DNA from: Streptomyces griseocarneus
GTDB lineage: Bacteria; Actinomycetota; Actinomycetes; Streptomycetales; Streptomycetaceae
DNA: 64,000 nt
NCBI GenBank assembly: GCA_003674045.1
Contig: PENC01000001.1
Span: 124,001-188,000, forward strand
Direction: 5' to 3'
This document shows positions 7,033-16,755 of the stretch, in pieces; positions within the stretch are counted from its first letter, which is position 1; each line of letters begins with the position of its first letter. Made by a program: the position numbers and the translations under genes. Below the pieces are notes generated by a model, which made no database searches, had not been told where the DNA came from, and saw nothing but the letters and a program-made list of their open reading frames with translations.

Positions 7033-8724
7033 ATGAGCCCCGTCCTCTCCGGAGTCCTCCAGCTGACCGCGCTCGTCGCGGCGCTGGCGCTGGTCTACCG
7101 CCCGCTGGGCGACTACATGGCCCGCGTCTACAGCTCCGAGAAGCACCTGCGCGCCGAGAAACTGATCTACCGCACGATCGGCGCCGACCCCGACGCCGAG
7201 ATGCGCTGGCCCGCGTACCTGCGCGGCATCCTCGCCTTCTCCGCGGCGAGCCTGCTCTTCCTCTACCTGCTCCAGCGGATCCAGGGCGTGCTGCCGAAGT
7301 CGCTCTCGCTCGGCTTCCACGCGATCAGCCCGGACCAGGCGTTCAACACCGCGGCCTCGTTCGTCGCGAACACCAACTGGCAGTCGTACTCGGGCGAGCA
7401 GGCCATGGGCCACGCCGTCCAGACGCTCGGCCTCGCCGTCCAGAACTTCGTCTCCGCCGCCGTCGGCATGGCCGTCGCCGTCGCCCTCGTCCGGGGCTTC
7501 GCCCGCTCCCGCACCGGCGACCTGGGCAACTTCTGGGCCGACCTGGTGCGCGGCACCGTCCGGATCCTGATCCCGATCTCCGTCATAGGCGCGATCGTGC
7601 TGGTCGCGTGCGGCGCGATCCAGAACTTCGCGGGCATCCACGAGATCGGCCAGCTCACGGGCGGCGGCCAGCAGGTCAACGGCGGCGCGGTGGCCTCGCA
7701 GGAGGTCATCAAGGAGCTGGGCACCAACGGCGGCGGCTACTTCAACGCCAACTCCGCCCACCCCTTCGAGAACCCCAGCGCGTTCACGAACCTCTTCGAG
7801 ATGTTCCTGATCCTCGTGATCCCCTTCGCGCTGACGCGGACCTTCGGCAAGCTCGTCGGCAACGTCAAGCAGGGCTACGCGATCCTCGCCACCATGGGCG
7901 TGATCTGGCTGACCTTCACCGCCCTGATGATGTGGACGGAGTACGCGCACCACGGCCCCGCGCTCCAGGCGGCGGGCGGCGCGATGGAGGGCAAGGAGAC
8001 CCGCTTCGGCGTCGGCGCCTCGGCGATCTTCGCGACGACCACGACGCTGACCTCGACCGGCGCGGTGGACTCCTTCCACTCCTCCTTCACCGGCCTCGGC
8101 GGCGGCATCACCCTGCTGTCGATGATGCTCGGCGAGATCGCGCCCGGCGGTGTGGGCTCCGGCCTCTACGGCATGCTCGTCATGGCGATCATCGCGGTCT
8201 TCATCGCGGGCCTGATGGTCGGCCGTACGCCCGAGTACCTGGGCAAGAAGATCGGCACCCGCGAGATCAAGCTCGCCGCGTGCTACATCCTGATCACCCC
8301 GACCCTGGTGCTCGGCTTCACCGCCCTGTCCATGGCGCTGGCCACCCCGCCGCACTCGATCCTCAACACCGCGGGCAACTCGGTGGACGGCAGCGGTGCG
8401 CACGGCTTCTCCGAGGTCCTCTACGCCTTCACCTCCGGCGCCAACAACAACGGCTCCGCGATGGCCGGTCTGAACGCGAACACGCAGTGGTATAACACCA
8501 CGATCGGTCTCGCGATGCTGCTGGGCCGCTTCCTGCCGATGGTGTTCGTCCTGGCGCTGGCCGGCTCGCTCGCCGAGCAGAAGCCCGTGCCCGAGACCGC
8601 GGGCACCCTGCGCACCGAGAAGCCGCTCTTCGCGGGCCTCCTCGTCGGCGCGATCCTCATCATCACTGGTTTGACCTACTTCCCGGCGCTGGCCCTTGGC
8701 CCGATGGCGGAGGGACTCTCATGA
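7033..8724 (+). CDS. kdpA: Potassium-transporting ATPase subunit KdpA
   Basis: The potassium-binding channel-like subunit of the high-affinity Kdp P-type ATPase. 563 residues with about ten membrane helices and four degenerate selectivity-filter loops. The clearest is [19 protein letters not shown] near residue 230, and later loops include [12 protein letters not shown] and [13 protein letters not shown]. Length is normal. The stop codon overlaps the kdpB start (ATGA). The operon is expected to be switched on by KdpDE under potassium limitation or osmotic stress; the kdpDE genes lie 13 kb downstream at 24.2-27.6 kb. Confidence 0.96.
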   Translation: MSPVLSGVLQLTALVAALALVYRPLGDYMARVYSSEKHLRAEKLIYRTIGADPDAEMRWPAYLRGILAFSAASLLFLYLLQRIQGVLPKSLSLGFHAISPDQAFNTAASFVANTNWQSYSGEQAMGHAVQTLGLAVQNFVSAAVGMAVAVALVRGFARSRTGDLGNFWADLVRGTVRILIPISVIGAIVLVACGAIQNFAGIHEIGQLTGGGQQVNGGAVASQEVIKELGTNGGGYFNANSAHPFENPSAFTNLFEMFLILVIPFALTRTFGKLVGNVKQGYAILATMGVIWLTFTALMMWTEYAHHGPALQAAGGAMEGKETRFGVGASAIFATTTTLTSTGAVDSFHSSFTGLGGGITLLSMMLGEIAPGGVGSGLYGMLVMAIIAVFIAGLMVGRTPEYLGKKIGTREIKLAACYILITPTLVLGFTALSMALATPPHSILNTAGNSVDGSGAHGFSEVLYAFTSGANNNGSAMAGLNANTQWYNTTIGLAMLLGRFLPMVFVLALAGSLAEQKPVPETAGTLRTEKPLFAGLLVGAILIITGLTYFPALALGPMAEGLS

Positions 8725-10832
8725 GCACGACCACTCCTGTCCGTACCGAACCCCAGGACCCCGAGACCCGCCCGCAGGACGGCGCCGAGTCCGGCCGCGT
8801 GGCCGGTGGCATCTTCGACCCGGCGCAGTTGCTGAAGTCGCTGCCGGATGCGTTCCGCAAGCTCGATCCCCGGGTGATGGTCAAGTCCCCGGTGATGTTC
8901 GTGGTCGAGGTGGGCTCGGTGGTCACCACCGGGCTGGCTTTGAAGAACCCGGGTGACTGGTTCGGGTGGACGATCACGGTGTGGCTGTGGCTGACCGTGC
9001 TCTTCGCCAACCTGGCCGAGGCCGTGGCCGAGGGCCGTGGCAAGGCCCAGGCGGACACGCTGCGCAAGGCCAAGACCGACACGGTCGCGCGTCGCCTGAC
9101 CGGTGACGGCGGGGGCGAGGAGTCGGTGGCGGGCACCGAGCTGCGCGTCGGTGACCTGGTGGTCTGCGAGGCGGGCGACATCATCCCGGGCGACGGCGAC
9201 GTCGTGGAGGGTGTGGCCTCGGTCGACGAGTCGGCCATCACGGGTGAGTCGGCTCCGGTGATCCGCGAGTCCGGCGGTGACCGCTCGGCGGTGACCGGCG
9301 GTACGAAGGTCCTCTCCGACCGCATCGTCATCAAGATCACGACGAAGCCGGGCGAGACCTTCATCGACCGGATGATCAACCTGGTCGAGGGCGCGGCGCG
9401 GCAGAAGACGCCGAACGAGATCGCGCTGAACATCCTGCTGGCGTCGCTGACGATCGTGTTCCTGCTGGCCGTGGTCACTTTGCAGCCGTTCGCGATCTAC
9501 GCGAAGGCCGAGCAGACGATGATCGTGCTGGCGGCCCTGCTGGTCTGCCTGATCCCGACGACGATCGGCGCGCTGCTCTCCGCGATCGGTATCGCGGGCA
9601 TGGACCGTCTCGTCCAGCGCAATGTCCTGGCGATGTCCGGGCGTGCGGTGGAGGCCGCGGGCGACGTCTCGACGCTGCTGCTGGACAAGACCGGCACCAT
9701 CACCTACGGCAACCGGCAGGCGTCGGAGTTCGTGCCGGTCAAGGGCACGATGGCGGCCGAGGTGGCGGACGCCGCCCAGCTGTCCTCGCTGGCCGACGAG
9801 ACGCCCGAGGGCCGTTCGATCGTGGTGCTGGCCAAGGAGAAGTACGGCCTGCGCGAGCGCCACGAGGGCGAGCTGGTGGGCGCGGAGTGGATCCCGTTCA
9901 CCGCGCAGACCCGTATGTCCGGTGTGGACGTCGACGGCCGGAAGGTCCGCAAGGGCGCCACGGGTTCGGTCGTCGCGTGGGTGAAGGAGCAGGGCGGCAC
10001 GGTCGCCGAGGACGCGACCAGGCTCACGGACGACATCTCGCAGGCCGGTGGCACGCCGCTGCTGGTCGCGGTGGAGGACGACAAGGGCGCGCGTGTCCTG
10101 GGCGTCATCCACCTGAAGGACGTCGTCAAGGAGGGCATGCGCGAGCGCTTCGACGAGCTGCGCGCGATGGGCATCAAGACCGTCATGATCACGGGTGACA
10201 ACCCGCTGACGGCCAGGGCCATCGCGGAGGAGGCGGGCGTCGACGACTTCCTCGCCGAGGCCACGCCCGAGGACAAGATGGCGCTGATCAAGCGCGAGCA
10301 GTCCGGCGGCAAGCTCGTCGCGATGACGGGTGACGGCACGAACGACGCGCCGGCGCTGGCCCAGGCGGACGTGGGTGTGGCGATGAACACCGGCACCTCG
10401 GCCGCCAAGGAGGCCGGGAACATGGTCGACCTGGACTCCAACCCGACCAAGCTCATCGAGATCGTCGAGATCGGCAAGCAGCTGCTCATCACGCGTGGCG
10501 CGCTGACCACCTTCTCGATCGCCAACGACGTCGCGAAGTACTTCGCGATCATCCCGGCGATGTTCGCGGTGGCCTACCCGGGCCTGGACAAGCTCAACAT
10601 CATGAGCCTGCACTCGCCGCAGTCCGCGATCCTCTCCGCGGTCATCTTCAACGCGCTGATCATCGTGGCCCTGGTGCCGCTCGCCCTCAAGGGCGTGCGC
10701 TACCGGCCGATGAGCGCGGACGCGATGCTGCGGCGGAACCTGCTGATCTACGGCCTCGGCGGCCTGATCTCCCCGTTCATCGGCATCAAGATCATCGACC
10801 TGCTCATCTCCCTCATCCCTGGCATCGGGTGA
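8721..10832 (+). CDS. kdpB: Potassium-transporting ATPase ATP-binding subunit KdpB
   Basis: The P-type ATPase catalytic subunit that energises KdpA. 703 residues with all signature motifs: actuator-domain TGES near 175, the phosphorylation site DKTGTIT near 320, nucleotide-binding segment, [10 protein letters not shown] near 490 and the hinge [16 protein letters not shown] near 535, with membrane helices at both ends. ATG 8721 overlaps the kdpA stop, and the stop overlaps the GTG of kdpC, so the whole operon is translationally coupled. Length is slightly above the usual 680-690 because of a hydrophilic N-terminal extension of about 30 residues. Confidence 0.97.
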   Translation: MSTTTPVRTEPQDPETRPQDGAESGRVAGGIFDPAQLLKSLPDAFRKLDPRVMVKSPVMFVVEVGSVVTTGLALKNPGDWFGWTITVWLWLTVLFANLAEAVAEGRGKAQADTLRKAKTDTVARRLTGDGGGEESVAGTELRVGDLVVCEAGDIIPGDGDVVEGVASVDESAITGESAPVIRESGGDRSAVTGGTKVLSDRIVIKITTKPGETFIDRMINLVEGAARQKTPNEIALNILLASLTIVFLLAVVTLQPFAIYAKAEQTMIVLAALLVCLIPTTIGALLSAIGIAGMDRLVQRNVLAMSGRAVEAAGDVSTLLLDKTGTITYGNRQASEFVPVKGTMAAEVADAAQLSSLADETPEGRSIVVLAKEKYGLRERHEGELVGAEWIPFTAQTRMSGVDVDGRKVRKGATGSVVAWVKEQGGTVAEDATRLTDDISQAGGTPLLVAVEDDKGARVLGVIHLKDVVKEGMRERFDELRAMGIKTVMITGDNPLTARAIAEEAGVDDFLAEATPEDKMALIKREQSGGKLVAMTGDGTNDAPALAQADVGVAMNTGTSAAKEAGNMVDLDSNPTKLIEIVEIGKQLLITRGALTTFSIANDVAKYFAIIPAMFAVAYPGLDKLNIMSLHSPQSAILSAVIFNALIIVALVPLALKGVRYRPMSADAMLRRNLLIYGLGGLISPFIGIKIIDLLISLIPGIG

Positions 10833-11488
10833 CGACAATGAACAACTCCGTACGCAGCACCGCCCGGATCGCGGGCGCGGGCCTGAGGGCGCTGCTGGTC
10901 CTCACGGTGATCTGCGGTGTGATCTACCCGCTGGTCGTCACCGGCATCGCGCAGGTGGCCTTCCACGACAAGGCCAACGGCTCGGAGATCAAGGTCGACG
11001 GCAAGTCCGTCGGCTCCGAGCAGCTCGGCCAGACCTATGTCCTGGACAAGAAGGACAAGGACGGCAACCCGCTGCCCGACCCGAAGTTCTTCCAGCCGCG
11101 CCCCTCCGCGGCCGGGCCGAACACCGAGAACACCCAGTACCAGCTGCTCGTCTCCGGTGCCTCGAACCTCGCTGCCGACAGCAAGGTGCTGCTGGAGACG
11201 GTCAAGCAGCGCCGGGCCGACGTCGCCGAGTTCAACGGCGTCTCCCCGTCCTCGGTCCCGGTGGACGCCCTCACGGCCTCGGCCTCCGGCATCGACCCGG
11301 ACATCTCCCCGGAGTACGCCCGTCTCCAGGCCGACCGCGTCGCCAAGGCCAACAGCCTCCCGGCCGACAAGGTCCGCAAGCTCGTCGACGACCACACCGA
11401 CGGCCGCCAGCTGGGCTTCATGGGCGAGGAGCACGTCAACGTCCTCAAGCTCAACATCGACCTCCAGAAGCTGGCGAAGCAGGGCTGA
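10829..11488 (+). CDS. kdpC: Potassium-transporting ATPase subunit KdpC
   Basis: The small subunit that assists ATP binding and complex assembly. 219 residues from GTG 10829 (or 216 from ATG 10838, which may be the true start because most homologues begin MNNSVR-like). One N-terminal membrane helix ([20 protein letters not shown]) is followed by an extracytoplasmic domain with the family patterns [24 protein letters not shown] and [17 protein letters not shown]. Last gene of kdpFABC; a perfect hairpin terminator follows 24 bp later. Confidence 0.95.
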   Translation: MTTMNNSVRSTARIAGAGLRALLVLTVICGVIYPLVVTGIAQVAFHDKANGSEIKVDGKSVGSEQLGQTYVLDKKDKDGNPLPDPKFFQPRPSAAGPNTENTQYQLLVSGASNLAADSKVLLETVKQRRADVAEFNGVSPSSVPVDALTASASGIDPDISPEYARLQADRVAKANSLPADKVRKLVDDHTDGRQLGFMGEEHVNVLKLNIDLQKLAKQG

Positions 11489-11512
11489 TCGCCGATCGGG
11501 AGAAGTGAGTGA

Positions 11513-11540
11513 GGGGCCCGCCGAGCAACCGGCGGGCCCC
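11513..11540 (+). terminator. Terminator of the kdp operon
   Basis: Perfect 11-bp inverted repeat: GGGGCCCGCCG at 11513-11523, loop AGCAAC, complement at 11530-11540, followed by TTTCG. It starts 24 bp after the kdpC stop codon. Confidence 0.85.
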
Positions 11541-11544
11541 TTTC

Positions 11545-11635
11545 GCGCCCCGTAGGGGCGCGGGGAACTGCGCGACCAGCCACGACGGACCCACAGTCGC
11601 GCGCCCAGCGCAAGTGGCACCCCGGTGGGCGCGCC
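11545..11635 (+). repeat. Interspersed intergenic repeat, copy B
   Basis: Begins GCGCCCCGTAGGGGCGCGG (an internal hairpin), continues GGAACTGCGCGACCAGCCAC and CGCAGCGCAAG-like segments, and ends with GGTGGGCGCGCC. Same orientation as the other five copies. Lies directly behind the kdp terminator and ahead of the convergent dapA-like gene. Confidence 0.75.
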
Positions 11636-11669
11636 CAGCCCCACCGGCCCGCAGTGTACGAACCGACCC

Positions 11670-12584
11670 TTACGGCCTGCCGGCAAACGCGGCGAGTGCG
11701 GCCAACGCACCCGCCACCGACCCGGCGCGCGCGGCAAGCAGCGGCAGCCGCACAGCAGGGGACGGAATACGCCCCTGCGAGTGCAGCACCCCCTTGACGA
11801 CCGTCGGGTTCGGCTCGGCGAAGAGCGTCGCCGACAGCGCCGCGAGCCCGTGCCCGAGGTCCCGCGCGCGGGCGGTGTCGCCCGCGTGCCACGCCTCGAC
11901 GAGTTCCGCGAACGCGCCGGTGGCCAGGTGCGCGGAGGCCAGGATGCCCCCGTGCGCGCCCATGGCCAGCAGCGGCGAGAAGAAGACGTCGTCCCCCGCG
12001 AACACGGCGAAGTCGGCCGGCAGGTCGGCCATGAGCGCCACGGTGTCGGCCGTGATCCCGCCCGCCGCGTACTTCACTCCCGCGATCCCCGGCAGCGCGC
12101 CCAGCTCCCGCAGCGTCCGGGCGCCCAGCTCCTGCCCGGTGCGGTAGGGGATGTGATAGACGATCAGCGGTACGGGGCTGTGGGCGGCCAGCTCCGCGAA
12201 GTGGGCCAGGACGCCCGCCTCCGAGGGCCGGGTGAAGTACGGCACGAGCGTCAGCGCCGCCACGGCCTCGGGCCGCTTCCCGAGCGCGGCCAGCGCCTCC
12301 TTGCTCGCGGCGGTGGCGTTGCCGCCCGCCCCGACGGTCAGGGGCGCGCCGTGCTCGCGGCACACCCGCGCGACGACGTCGACGACCGCCTCCCGCTCCG
12401 CGTCCGTGAGGGTCGACACCTCGGCGGTGGTGCCGAGGGCCACGAGGCCGGCGGCCCCCTCGTCCAGCAGTTCGTGCGCCAGCCGCTCCAGGGCGTCCAG
12501 GGCGACCTCACCGGCTTCGGTGAACGGCGTGATCAGCGGGACGTGGACCCCGCTCGTGAGTGTGCTGCTTCCCGTGGTTCCCAT
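11670..12584 (-). CDS. DapA/NAL-family aldolase (dihydrodipicolinate synthase-like)
   Basis: A 304-residue class I aldolase of the DapA/N-acetylneuraminate lyase superfamily. Visible signatures are GLVALGTTAEVSTLT (the GTTGE-type carboxylate-binding loop), the active-site Tyr in IVYHIPYRTG near 140, and the Schiff-base Lys in AGVKYAAGG near 165. It should condense or cleave pyruvate-containing substrates, but the residues do not identify which; it need not be the lysine-pathway enzyme, which Streptomyces has elsewhere. It is divergent from a LysR gene across 71 bp, suggesting substrate-inducible control by that regulator. Confidence 0.85.
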   Translation of the reverse strand: MGTTGSSTLTSGVHVPLITPFTEAGEVALDALERLAHELLDEGAAGLVALGTTAEVSTLTDAEREAVVDVVARVCREHGAPLTVGAGGNATAASKEALAALGKRPEAVAALTLVPYFTRPSEAGVLAHFAELAAHSPVPLIVYHIPYRTGQELGARTLRELGALPGIAGVKYAAGGITADTVALMADLPADFAVFAGDDVFFSPLLAMGAHGGILASAHLATGAFAELVEAWHAGDTARARDLGHGLAALSATLFAEPNPTVVKGVLHSQGRIPSPAVRLPLLAARAGSVAGALAALAAFAGRP

Positions 12585-12600
12585 GGCAGCGATACTCGCC

Positions 12601-12619
12601 GGACCCCGTACCGCGGTCC
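12601..12619. promoter_or_regulatory. Candidate LysR operator in divergent promoter
   Basis: GGACC-N9-GGTCC interrupted palindrome between the dapA-like gene and the LysR gene. Its dyad shape is typical of LysR-type activator sites (inverted ends around 9-11 bases) and it is the only clear dyad in the 71-bp gap. Confidence 0.4.
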
Positions 12620-12655
12620 ATCGCGAAGAACTGACGGTGCTCGTAAGCTGAGCCG

Positions 12656-13576
12656 ATGCTCAGCCTCCACCAACTGCGTCTGCTGCGGGAGCTCGCGTAC
12701 CGGGGGACGATCGCCGCCGTGGCCGAGGCCCTCGCCTACAGCCCTTCGGCCGTCTCCCAGCAGCTCTCCCTGCTGGAGCGGAAGACGGGCGTGACGCTGC
12801 TGGAGCGCAGCGGCCGCCGCGTGGCGCTGACACCGGCCGGGGTGAACCTGGTGCGCCACGCCGAGGTCATCCTCGAACACCTGGAGGCGGCCCAGGCCGA
12901 GCTCGCCGGGGGCAAGGGGGCGAGCGGGCCGCTGCGGCTGGGCATCTACCCGTCCGCCGCGCGGTTCCTGGCCGCGGGTCTTCTCGCCGCCCTGCGCTCG
13001 CACTCCCCGGACGTCCAGCCGTGGATCCAGGAGGTCGACCCCGCGGAGGCCTCCGACGCGCTGCGCGCGGGAGCGCTGGACCTGGCCCTGGTGCACTCCT
13101 ACGACGGGCTCTCGCCGGTCTCGGAACCGGGCATCCGGAGCAGGCCCGTCTTCGCGGAGCGCATGCTGCTGGCCGCTCCGGCCGACCCCGCGGCCCTGGG
13201 ATGGCGGTTCGAGGAAACCGACGACGCGGTATGGAAATGGCGGCACGCGCCGTGGATCCTGCCCACGCCCGGGACGCTGTGTCACACGGTGGTGACGCGG
13301 CTGTGCGAGACGAGCGGCTTCCGCGCCGACTCCTGGCACCGCGTCGACGACTACGACACCACCCTCCAGCTGGTCGCGGCGGGAGCGGGCGTCGCGGTGG
13401 TGCCGGAGACCAGCGCCCTGACACCGCCGCCCGGCGTGCGGGTGACGCCGCTCCCGCTGATCCGGCGGAGTGCGGTCGCCCACCGCGGGGGCGCCACGGC
13501 CCACCCGGCCCTCGGCGCCTTCGTCACCGCACTCCGCGAGGTGCTGCCGCCGGGGCTGGACGCCGGGCCGGGGTGA
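12656..13576 (+). CDS. LysR-family transcriptional regulator
   Basis: A 306-residue LysR-type regulator: N-terminal winged helix-turn-helix (LAYRGTIAAVAEALAYSPSA then VSQQLSLLERKTGVTLLER), linker helix, and a two-lobed periplasmic-binding-like effector domain (LRLGIYPSAARFLAAGLLAA and later LQLVAAGAGVAVVPE). It most likely controls the divergent dapA-like aldolase and itself, with a small metabolite as co-inducer. ATG 12656 sits at the expected distance before the HTH. Its stop lies 10 bp from that of the convergent cation-efflux gene. Confidence 0.9.
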   Translation: MLSLHQLRLLRELAYRGTIAAVAEALAYSPSAVSQQLSLLERKTGVTLLERSGRRVALTPAGVNLVRHAEVILEHLEAAQAELAGGKGASGPLRLGIYPSAARFLAAGLLAALRSHSPDVQPWIQEVDPAEASDALRAGALDLALVHSYDGLSPVSEPGIRSRPVFAERMLLAAPADPAALGWRFEETDDAVWKWRHAPWILPTPGTLCHTVVTRLCETSGFRADSWHRVDDYDTTLQLVAAGAGVAVVPETSALTPPPGVRVTPLPLIRRSAVAHRGGATAHPALGAFVTALREVLPPGLDAGPG

Positions 13577-13586
13577 CGGACGTACG

Positions 13587-14639
13587 TCAGTGGTCGTGCG
13601 GCCCCGGCCGGTGGACCGGGCCGTGGCTGTCGTCGCAGTGGGCGCCGTGGTCCGGGGCCGCGGAGCCGATGTGGAGGAGCTCGTCGGAGTCCTCGCCCAG
13701 GTGGTCGACCTGGAGGGTGGCGTGGGTGATCCCGTACTCCTCGCGGAGCGTCTCCTGGAGGCGGCGGCGCACGGCGTGGCAGTCGCCGCCGGGCTTCACC
13801 AGGACGTGGGCCGACAGGGCGGGCTGGCCGGAGGTGATCGTCCAGATGTGCAGGTCGTGGATCTCGACGACCTGGTCGGCGGCGGCCATGCGGTCGCCGA
13901 CCGCGTCCGGGTCGATGCCCGCGGGGGCGGCCTCCAGGAAGATCCGGCCGGAGGCCCGGATCAGGCCGATGCCCGCCTTGAGCATGAGGGCGACGACCGC
14001 CAGCGTCGCGATGGCGTCCATGCGGGCGAAGCCGGTGAGCATCACGATCAGACCGGCCACGGCGGTGCCGATGAAGGCGTAGAGGTCGTTGAGGATGTGC
14101 TGGAAGGCGCCCTCGACGTTCAGCGAGGTGCGGTTGGCCTTCGAGATGCACCACGCGGCCACGATGTTGACGGCGATGCCCACCAGCGCGGTCACCAGGA
14201 CCAGGCCGCCCTCGACGTCGGGCGGATTGATGAGCCGCCGCACGGCCTCGTAGCCCAGCCACACGGCGAGCAGCACCAGCGTGAGGCCGTTGGCCTGCGC
14301 GGAGAGTATCTCCGCGCGCTTGAGGCCGTACGTGTAGCCACCGCGGGCGGGCCGGGCCGCCAGCCGCATCGCGACGAGCGCCAGCACGATGGAGGCGGCG
14401 TCGGTGAGCATGTGCGCGGCGTCCGAGATCAGGGCCAGCGAACGCGCCAGGATGCCGACGGTGACCTCGACGGCCATGAACACGGTGATGAGGGTGAGCG
14501 CGATGGTCAGCCAGCGGCGGTCCGCGTCGGCCGCGACGCCGTGGCTGTGACCACCGTGGCCGTGGTCGTGACCATGGCCGTGGGCGTCGCGGGCGCGATC
14601 CTCGGTGGCGTGTTCATGGGTGTGGGTGTGGCCGGGCAC
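13587..14639 (-). CDS. CDF-family divalent cation exporter (ZitB/CzcD-like)
   Basis: A 350-residue cation diffusion facilitator with a His-rich N-terminus (HTHTHEHATED and GHGHDHGHGGHSHG), six membrane helices, the metal-site pattern SLALISDAAHMLTDA in helix II and FQHILNDLYAF in helix V, a cytoplasmic ferredoxin-like domain with EIHDLHIWTI, and a His-rich tail. It exports Zn2+ or similar ions in exchange for protons. The GTG at 14639 is preferred to an ATG 28 codons upstream because GGAGG lies five bases before it. Divergent from an ArsR repressor, which probably controls it. Confidence 0.88.
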   Translation of the reverse strand: MPGHTHTHEHATEDRARDAHGHGHDHGHGGHSHGVAADADRRWLTIALTLITVFMAVEVTVGILARSLALISDAAHMLTDAASIVLALVAMRLAARPARGGYTYGLKRAEILSAQANGLTLVLLAVWLGYEAVRRLINPPDVEGGLVLVTALVGIAVNIVAAWCISKANRTSLNVEGAFQHILNDLYAFIGTAVAGLIVMLTGFARMDAIATLAVVALMLKAGIGLIRASGRIFLEAAPAGIDPDAVGDRMAAADQVVEIHDLHIWTITSGQPALSAHVLVKPGGDCHAVRRRLQETLREEYGITHATLQVDHLGEDSDELLHIGSAAPDHGAHCDDSHGPVHRPGPHDH

Positions 14640-14692
14640 AGGGCCTCCAGGCTGACTCGTGCGGGGGCTTCGACTGCGAGTGAACCGCACGT

Positions 14693-14704
14693 GCCACCGG
14701 TGGC
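14693..14704. promoter_or_regulatory. Palindrome in CDF/ArsR divergent promoter
   Basis: Perfect 12-bp palindrome GCCACCGGTGGC in the 184-bp gap between the cation exporter and the ArsR gene, a candidate metalloregulator operator. The same gap also holds one copy (14750-14769) of the CTGACCTGCGGTTTT motif discussed in the findings. Confidence 0.4.
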
Positions 14705-14823
14705 GCAAAGGCTGCAACGGCATCGGTTTCCACTACCGTTAACAGGCCTCTGACCTGCGGTTTTATCTGCGGCCCGGAGTTTCGTCCCCACCTTCGGGGA
14801 CCGGCGCCGTTTAGACTCCTTGC

Positions 14824-15240
14824 ATGGTTGCGCAAGATTCACCGGGAGAGGTCCACAGGGTGGAACAGGCCGTCGCCGTGCTGAAGGCGGTGGCCGACCC
14901 CACGCGTTTCCAGCTGCTCTGGGCGCTGGTGCAGCGCGAGCACTCCGTGGGACAGCTGGCGGAGATGGTGGAGGCGCACGTGGCGGCCGTCTCGCAGCAC
15001 CTGGCCCGGCTGCGCACGGCGGGCCTGGTGGAATCCCGCCGCGAGGGCACGCGCATCTTCTACCGGGCGGCGGGCGAACACGTACGCACGCTCCTGGAGG
15101 GCGCGGTGCTGGTGGCGCAGGGGGAGACGGCATCTCCCGTAGCGGTGCCGGTGCCCGAGGAAGCGGTTCCCGCCAAGGCCAGGTCCCTGGCCAAGGCCCC
15201 GGCGACGAGCAGGCTCCGCGCCCGCACGAGCGCCCCGTAA
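14824..15240 (+). CDS. ArsR/SmtB-family metalloregulator
   Basis: A 138-residue winged-helix repressor: LKAVADPTRFQLLWALVQRE, then the recognition helix in VEAHVAAVSQHLARLRTAGL and the wing VESRREGTRIFYRAAGEHV. Its helix 3 lacks the ELCVCDL cysteine box, so the metal site is probably of the alpha-5 type (His in GEHVRTLLEGA region) or an uncharacterised type. The tail (about 100-138) is Ala/Pro-rich and disordered. It is divergent from the CDF exporter, implying Zn/Co/Ni-type control of efflux. Its stop codon TAA is supplied by an intergenic repeat copy. Confidence 0.88.
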   Translation: MVAQDSPGEVHRVEQAVAVLKAVADPTRFQLLWALVQREHSVGQLAEMVEAHVAAVSQHLARLRTAGLVESRREGTRIFYRAAGEHVRTLLEGAVLVAQGETASPVAVPVPEEAVPAKARSLAKAPATSRLRARTSAP

Positions 15241-15286
15241 GGGGCGCGGGGAACTGCGTGACCGGCCATCGACGACCCGCAGGCGC
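15230..15286 (+). repeat. Interspersed intergenic repeat, copy C (partial)
   Basis: Starts GCGCCCCGTAAGGGGCGCGG and continues GGAACTGCGTGACCGGCCAT before decaying around 15286, so it is a shorter copy. It overlaps the last four codons of the ArsR gene, and the TAA in its hairpin loop is the ArsR stop codon. Confidence 0.7.
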
Positions 15287-15325
15287 CGTACTGCTGAACG
15301 TACCGAGCTCGTAGGCGCCCCCGTC

Positions 15326-16693
15326 CTACCCCAGAGTGGCACCGCCCTCGTCGAGCGCGTACTCCTCGGGCGCCGCCTCATAGGAGTACAGCTCCGCGTA
15401 CCGCCCCCAGTCCGTGGCCGTCTCCAGTTGCTCGCCCACCTGCTCACTCGTGTAGTGATGCGCCAGCAGATCACGGAAGAAGCCGGCCCGCACGGTGCCG
15501 CCCGTACGCCGCAGGCTGGTGACGATGAGCCGGACGAGCGGCGCGGCCTCCAGCACCGCGTCGGCGAAGATCCGCTTGGACTCCTGCACGTCGGCGCCCG
15601 CGAAGGCCGTGCCGCGCGGGGTCAGCAGCAGCTCGCCGTCCCGTACGACCGTGAAGCCGAGCAGGTCGAGCGCGTCGACCTGGGGCAGCAGGTCGTCGAC
15701 CTCCAGGCCGAGCTCCTCGGCGAGGTCGGCGAGGTCGCAGCCGCCGCCGTGCTGGGCGACGATCTCGGCGAGGCCGGAGAGCCCGTCGACGCTGGCCTGC
15801 GGCAGCGGCGTGTTGGCGATGGTGCGCTTCGCGAGCTCGGCGGGCTCGGCCGCCGTACGGCCGGGCAGGTGCGGCGCGGTGTCCTTCTCACGGCCCGTCA
15901 TGACCTGGTAGATGGCATCGATGAGGGCGTCGAACTCGGGGGCGTTGCGGTCCCGCGGGCGCTCCAGGGCCACGTCGAAGGTGGCCTTGAGGGTGCCGGG
16001 GCGCGAGCCGAGGACGACCACGCGGTCGGCCATCAGCACGGCCTCCTCGATGTTGTGGGTGACGAGCACGACGGCCCGGGTGGGGAACTGCCCGGAGGCC
16101 CACAGCTCCATGAGCTCGCCGCGCAGGTTCTCGGCGGTGAGGACGTCGAGCGCCGAGAAGGGCTCGTCCATCATCAGCACGTCCGGCTCCACGACGAGCG
16201 CGCGGGCGAAGCCGACGCGCTGCCGCATGCCGCCCGAGAGCTCCTTGGGGTAGGCGGACTCGAAGCCGTCGAGGCCGATGAGGTCGATGGCCTGGAGGGC
16301 GGCCTCGGCGCGCTCGCGGGCGGGCACCCCGCGTGCCTCCAGGCCGAGCTCGACGTTCTGCTGGACGGTGAGCCACGGCAGCAGGGCGAAGGTCTGGAAG
16401 ACCAGGGCGGTGCCGGGGTTGGCGCCGGTCAGCGGCTCGCCGCGGTAGGTGACCCGGCCGGAGCTCGCCGGGATGAGGCCCGCGAGGCAGCGCAGCAGTG
16501 TGGACTTGCCGGAGCCGGAGCGCCCGAGCAGGGCCACGATCTCCCCGGCCCGCACCTGGAGGTCGATGCCCGCCAGGACGGGCAGCTCGCGGTCGGCGCC
16601 CGCGTAGGACTTGGTGACCGCCTCGGCGGCCAGCAGGACCTCGCCGTCGGCGAGGCGGGCGGAGGTCCGCCCGGGCGTGGTTCCCGGGGCCAT
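15326..16693 (-). CDS. ABC transporter ATP-binding protein, NitT/TauT type, with AAA-associated C-terminal domain
   Basis: A 455-residue protein. Residues 20-260 form an ABC ATPase: Walker A LLGRSGSGKSTLL, Q loop FQTFALLPWLTV, signature LSGGMRQRVGFARAL, Walker B VLMMDEPFSALD and H-loop VTHNIEEAV. Residues about 290-455 form an AAA-associated domain with winged-helix character (ASVDGLSGLAEIVAQHGGG), thought to regulate such transporters. The family imports nitrate, sulfonates or bicarbonate; the substrate here is unknown. ATG 16693 is chosen because GGAAGGAG lies seven bases upstream; ATG 16750 would add 19 residues. It follows the fused permease gene by 62 bp. Confidence 0.85.
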   Translation of the reverse strand: MAPGTTPGRTSARLADGEVLLAAEAVTKSYAGADRELPVLAGIDLQVRAGEIVALLGRSGSGKSTLLRCLAGLIPASSGRVTYRGEPLTGANPGTALVFQTFALLPWLTVQQNVELGLEARGVPARERAEAALQAIDLIGLDGFESAYPKELSGGMRQRVGFARALVVEPDVLMMDEPFSALDVLTAENLRGELMELWASGQFPTRAVVLVTHNIEEAVLMADRVVVLGSRPGTLKATFDVALERPRDRNAPEFDALIDAIYQVMTGREKDTAPHLPGRTAAEPAELAKRTIANTPLPQASVDGLSGLAEIVAQHGGGCDLADLAEELGLEVDDLLPQVDALDLLGFTVVRDGELLLTPRGTAFAGADVQESKRIFADAVLEAAPLVRLIVTSLRRTGGTVRAGFFRDLLAHHYTSEQVGEQLETATDWGRYAELYSYEAAPEEYALDEGGATLG

Positions 16694-16755
16694 GGCGGGG
16701 CTCCTTCCGGCGGGGCGGTTCACGAAACGGCTCACGAGGGAGTTCAGCATGTGTT

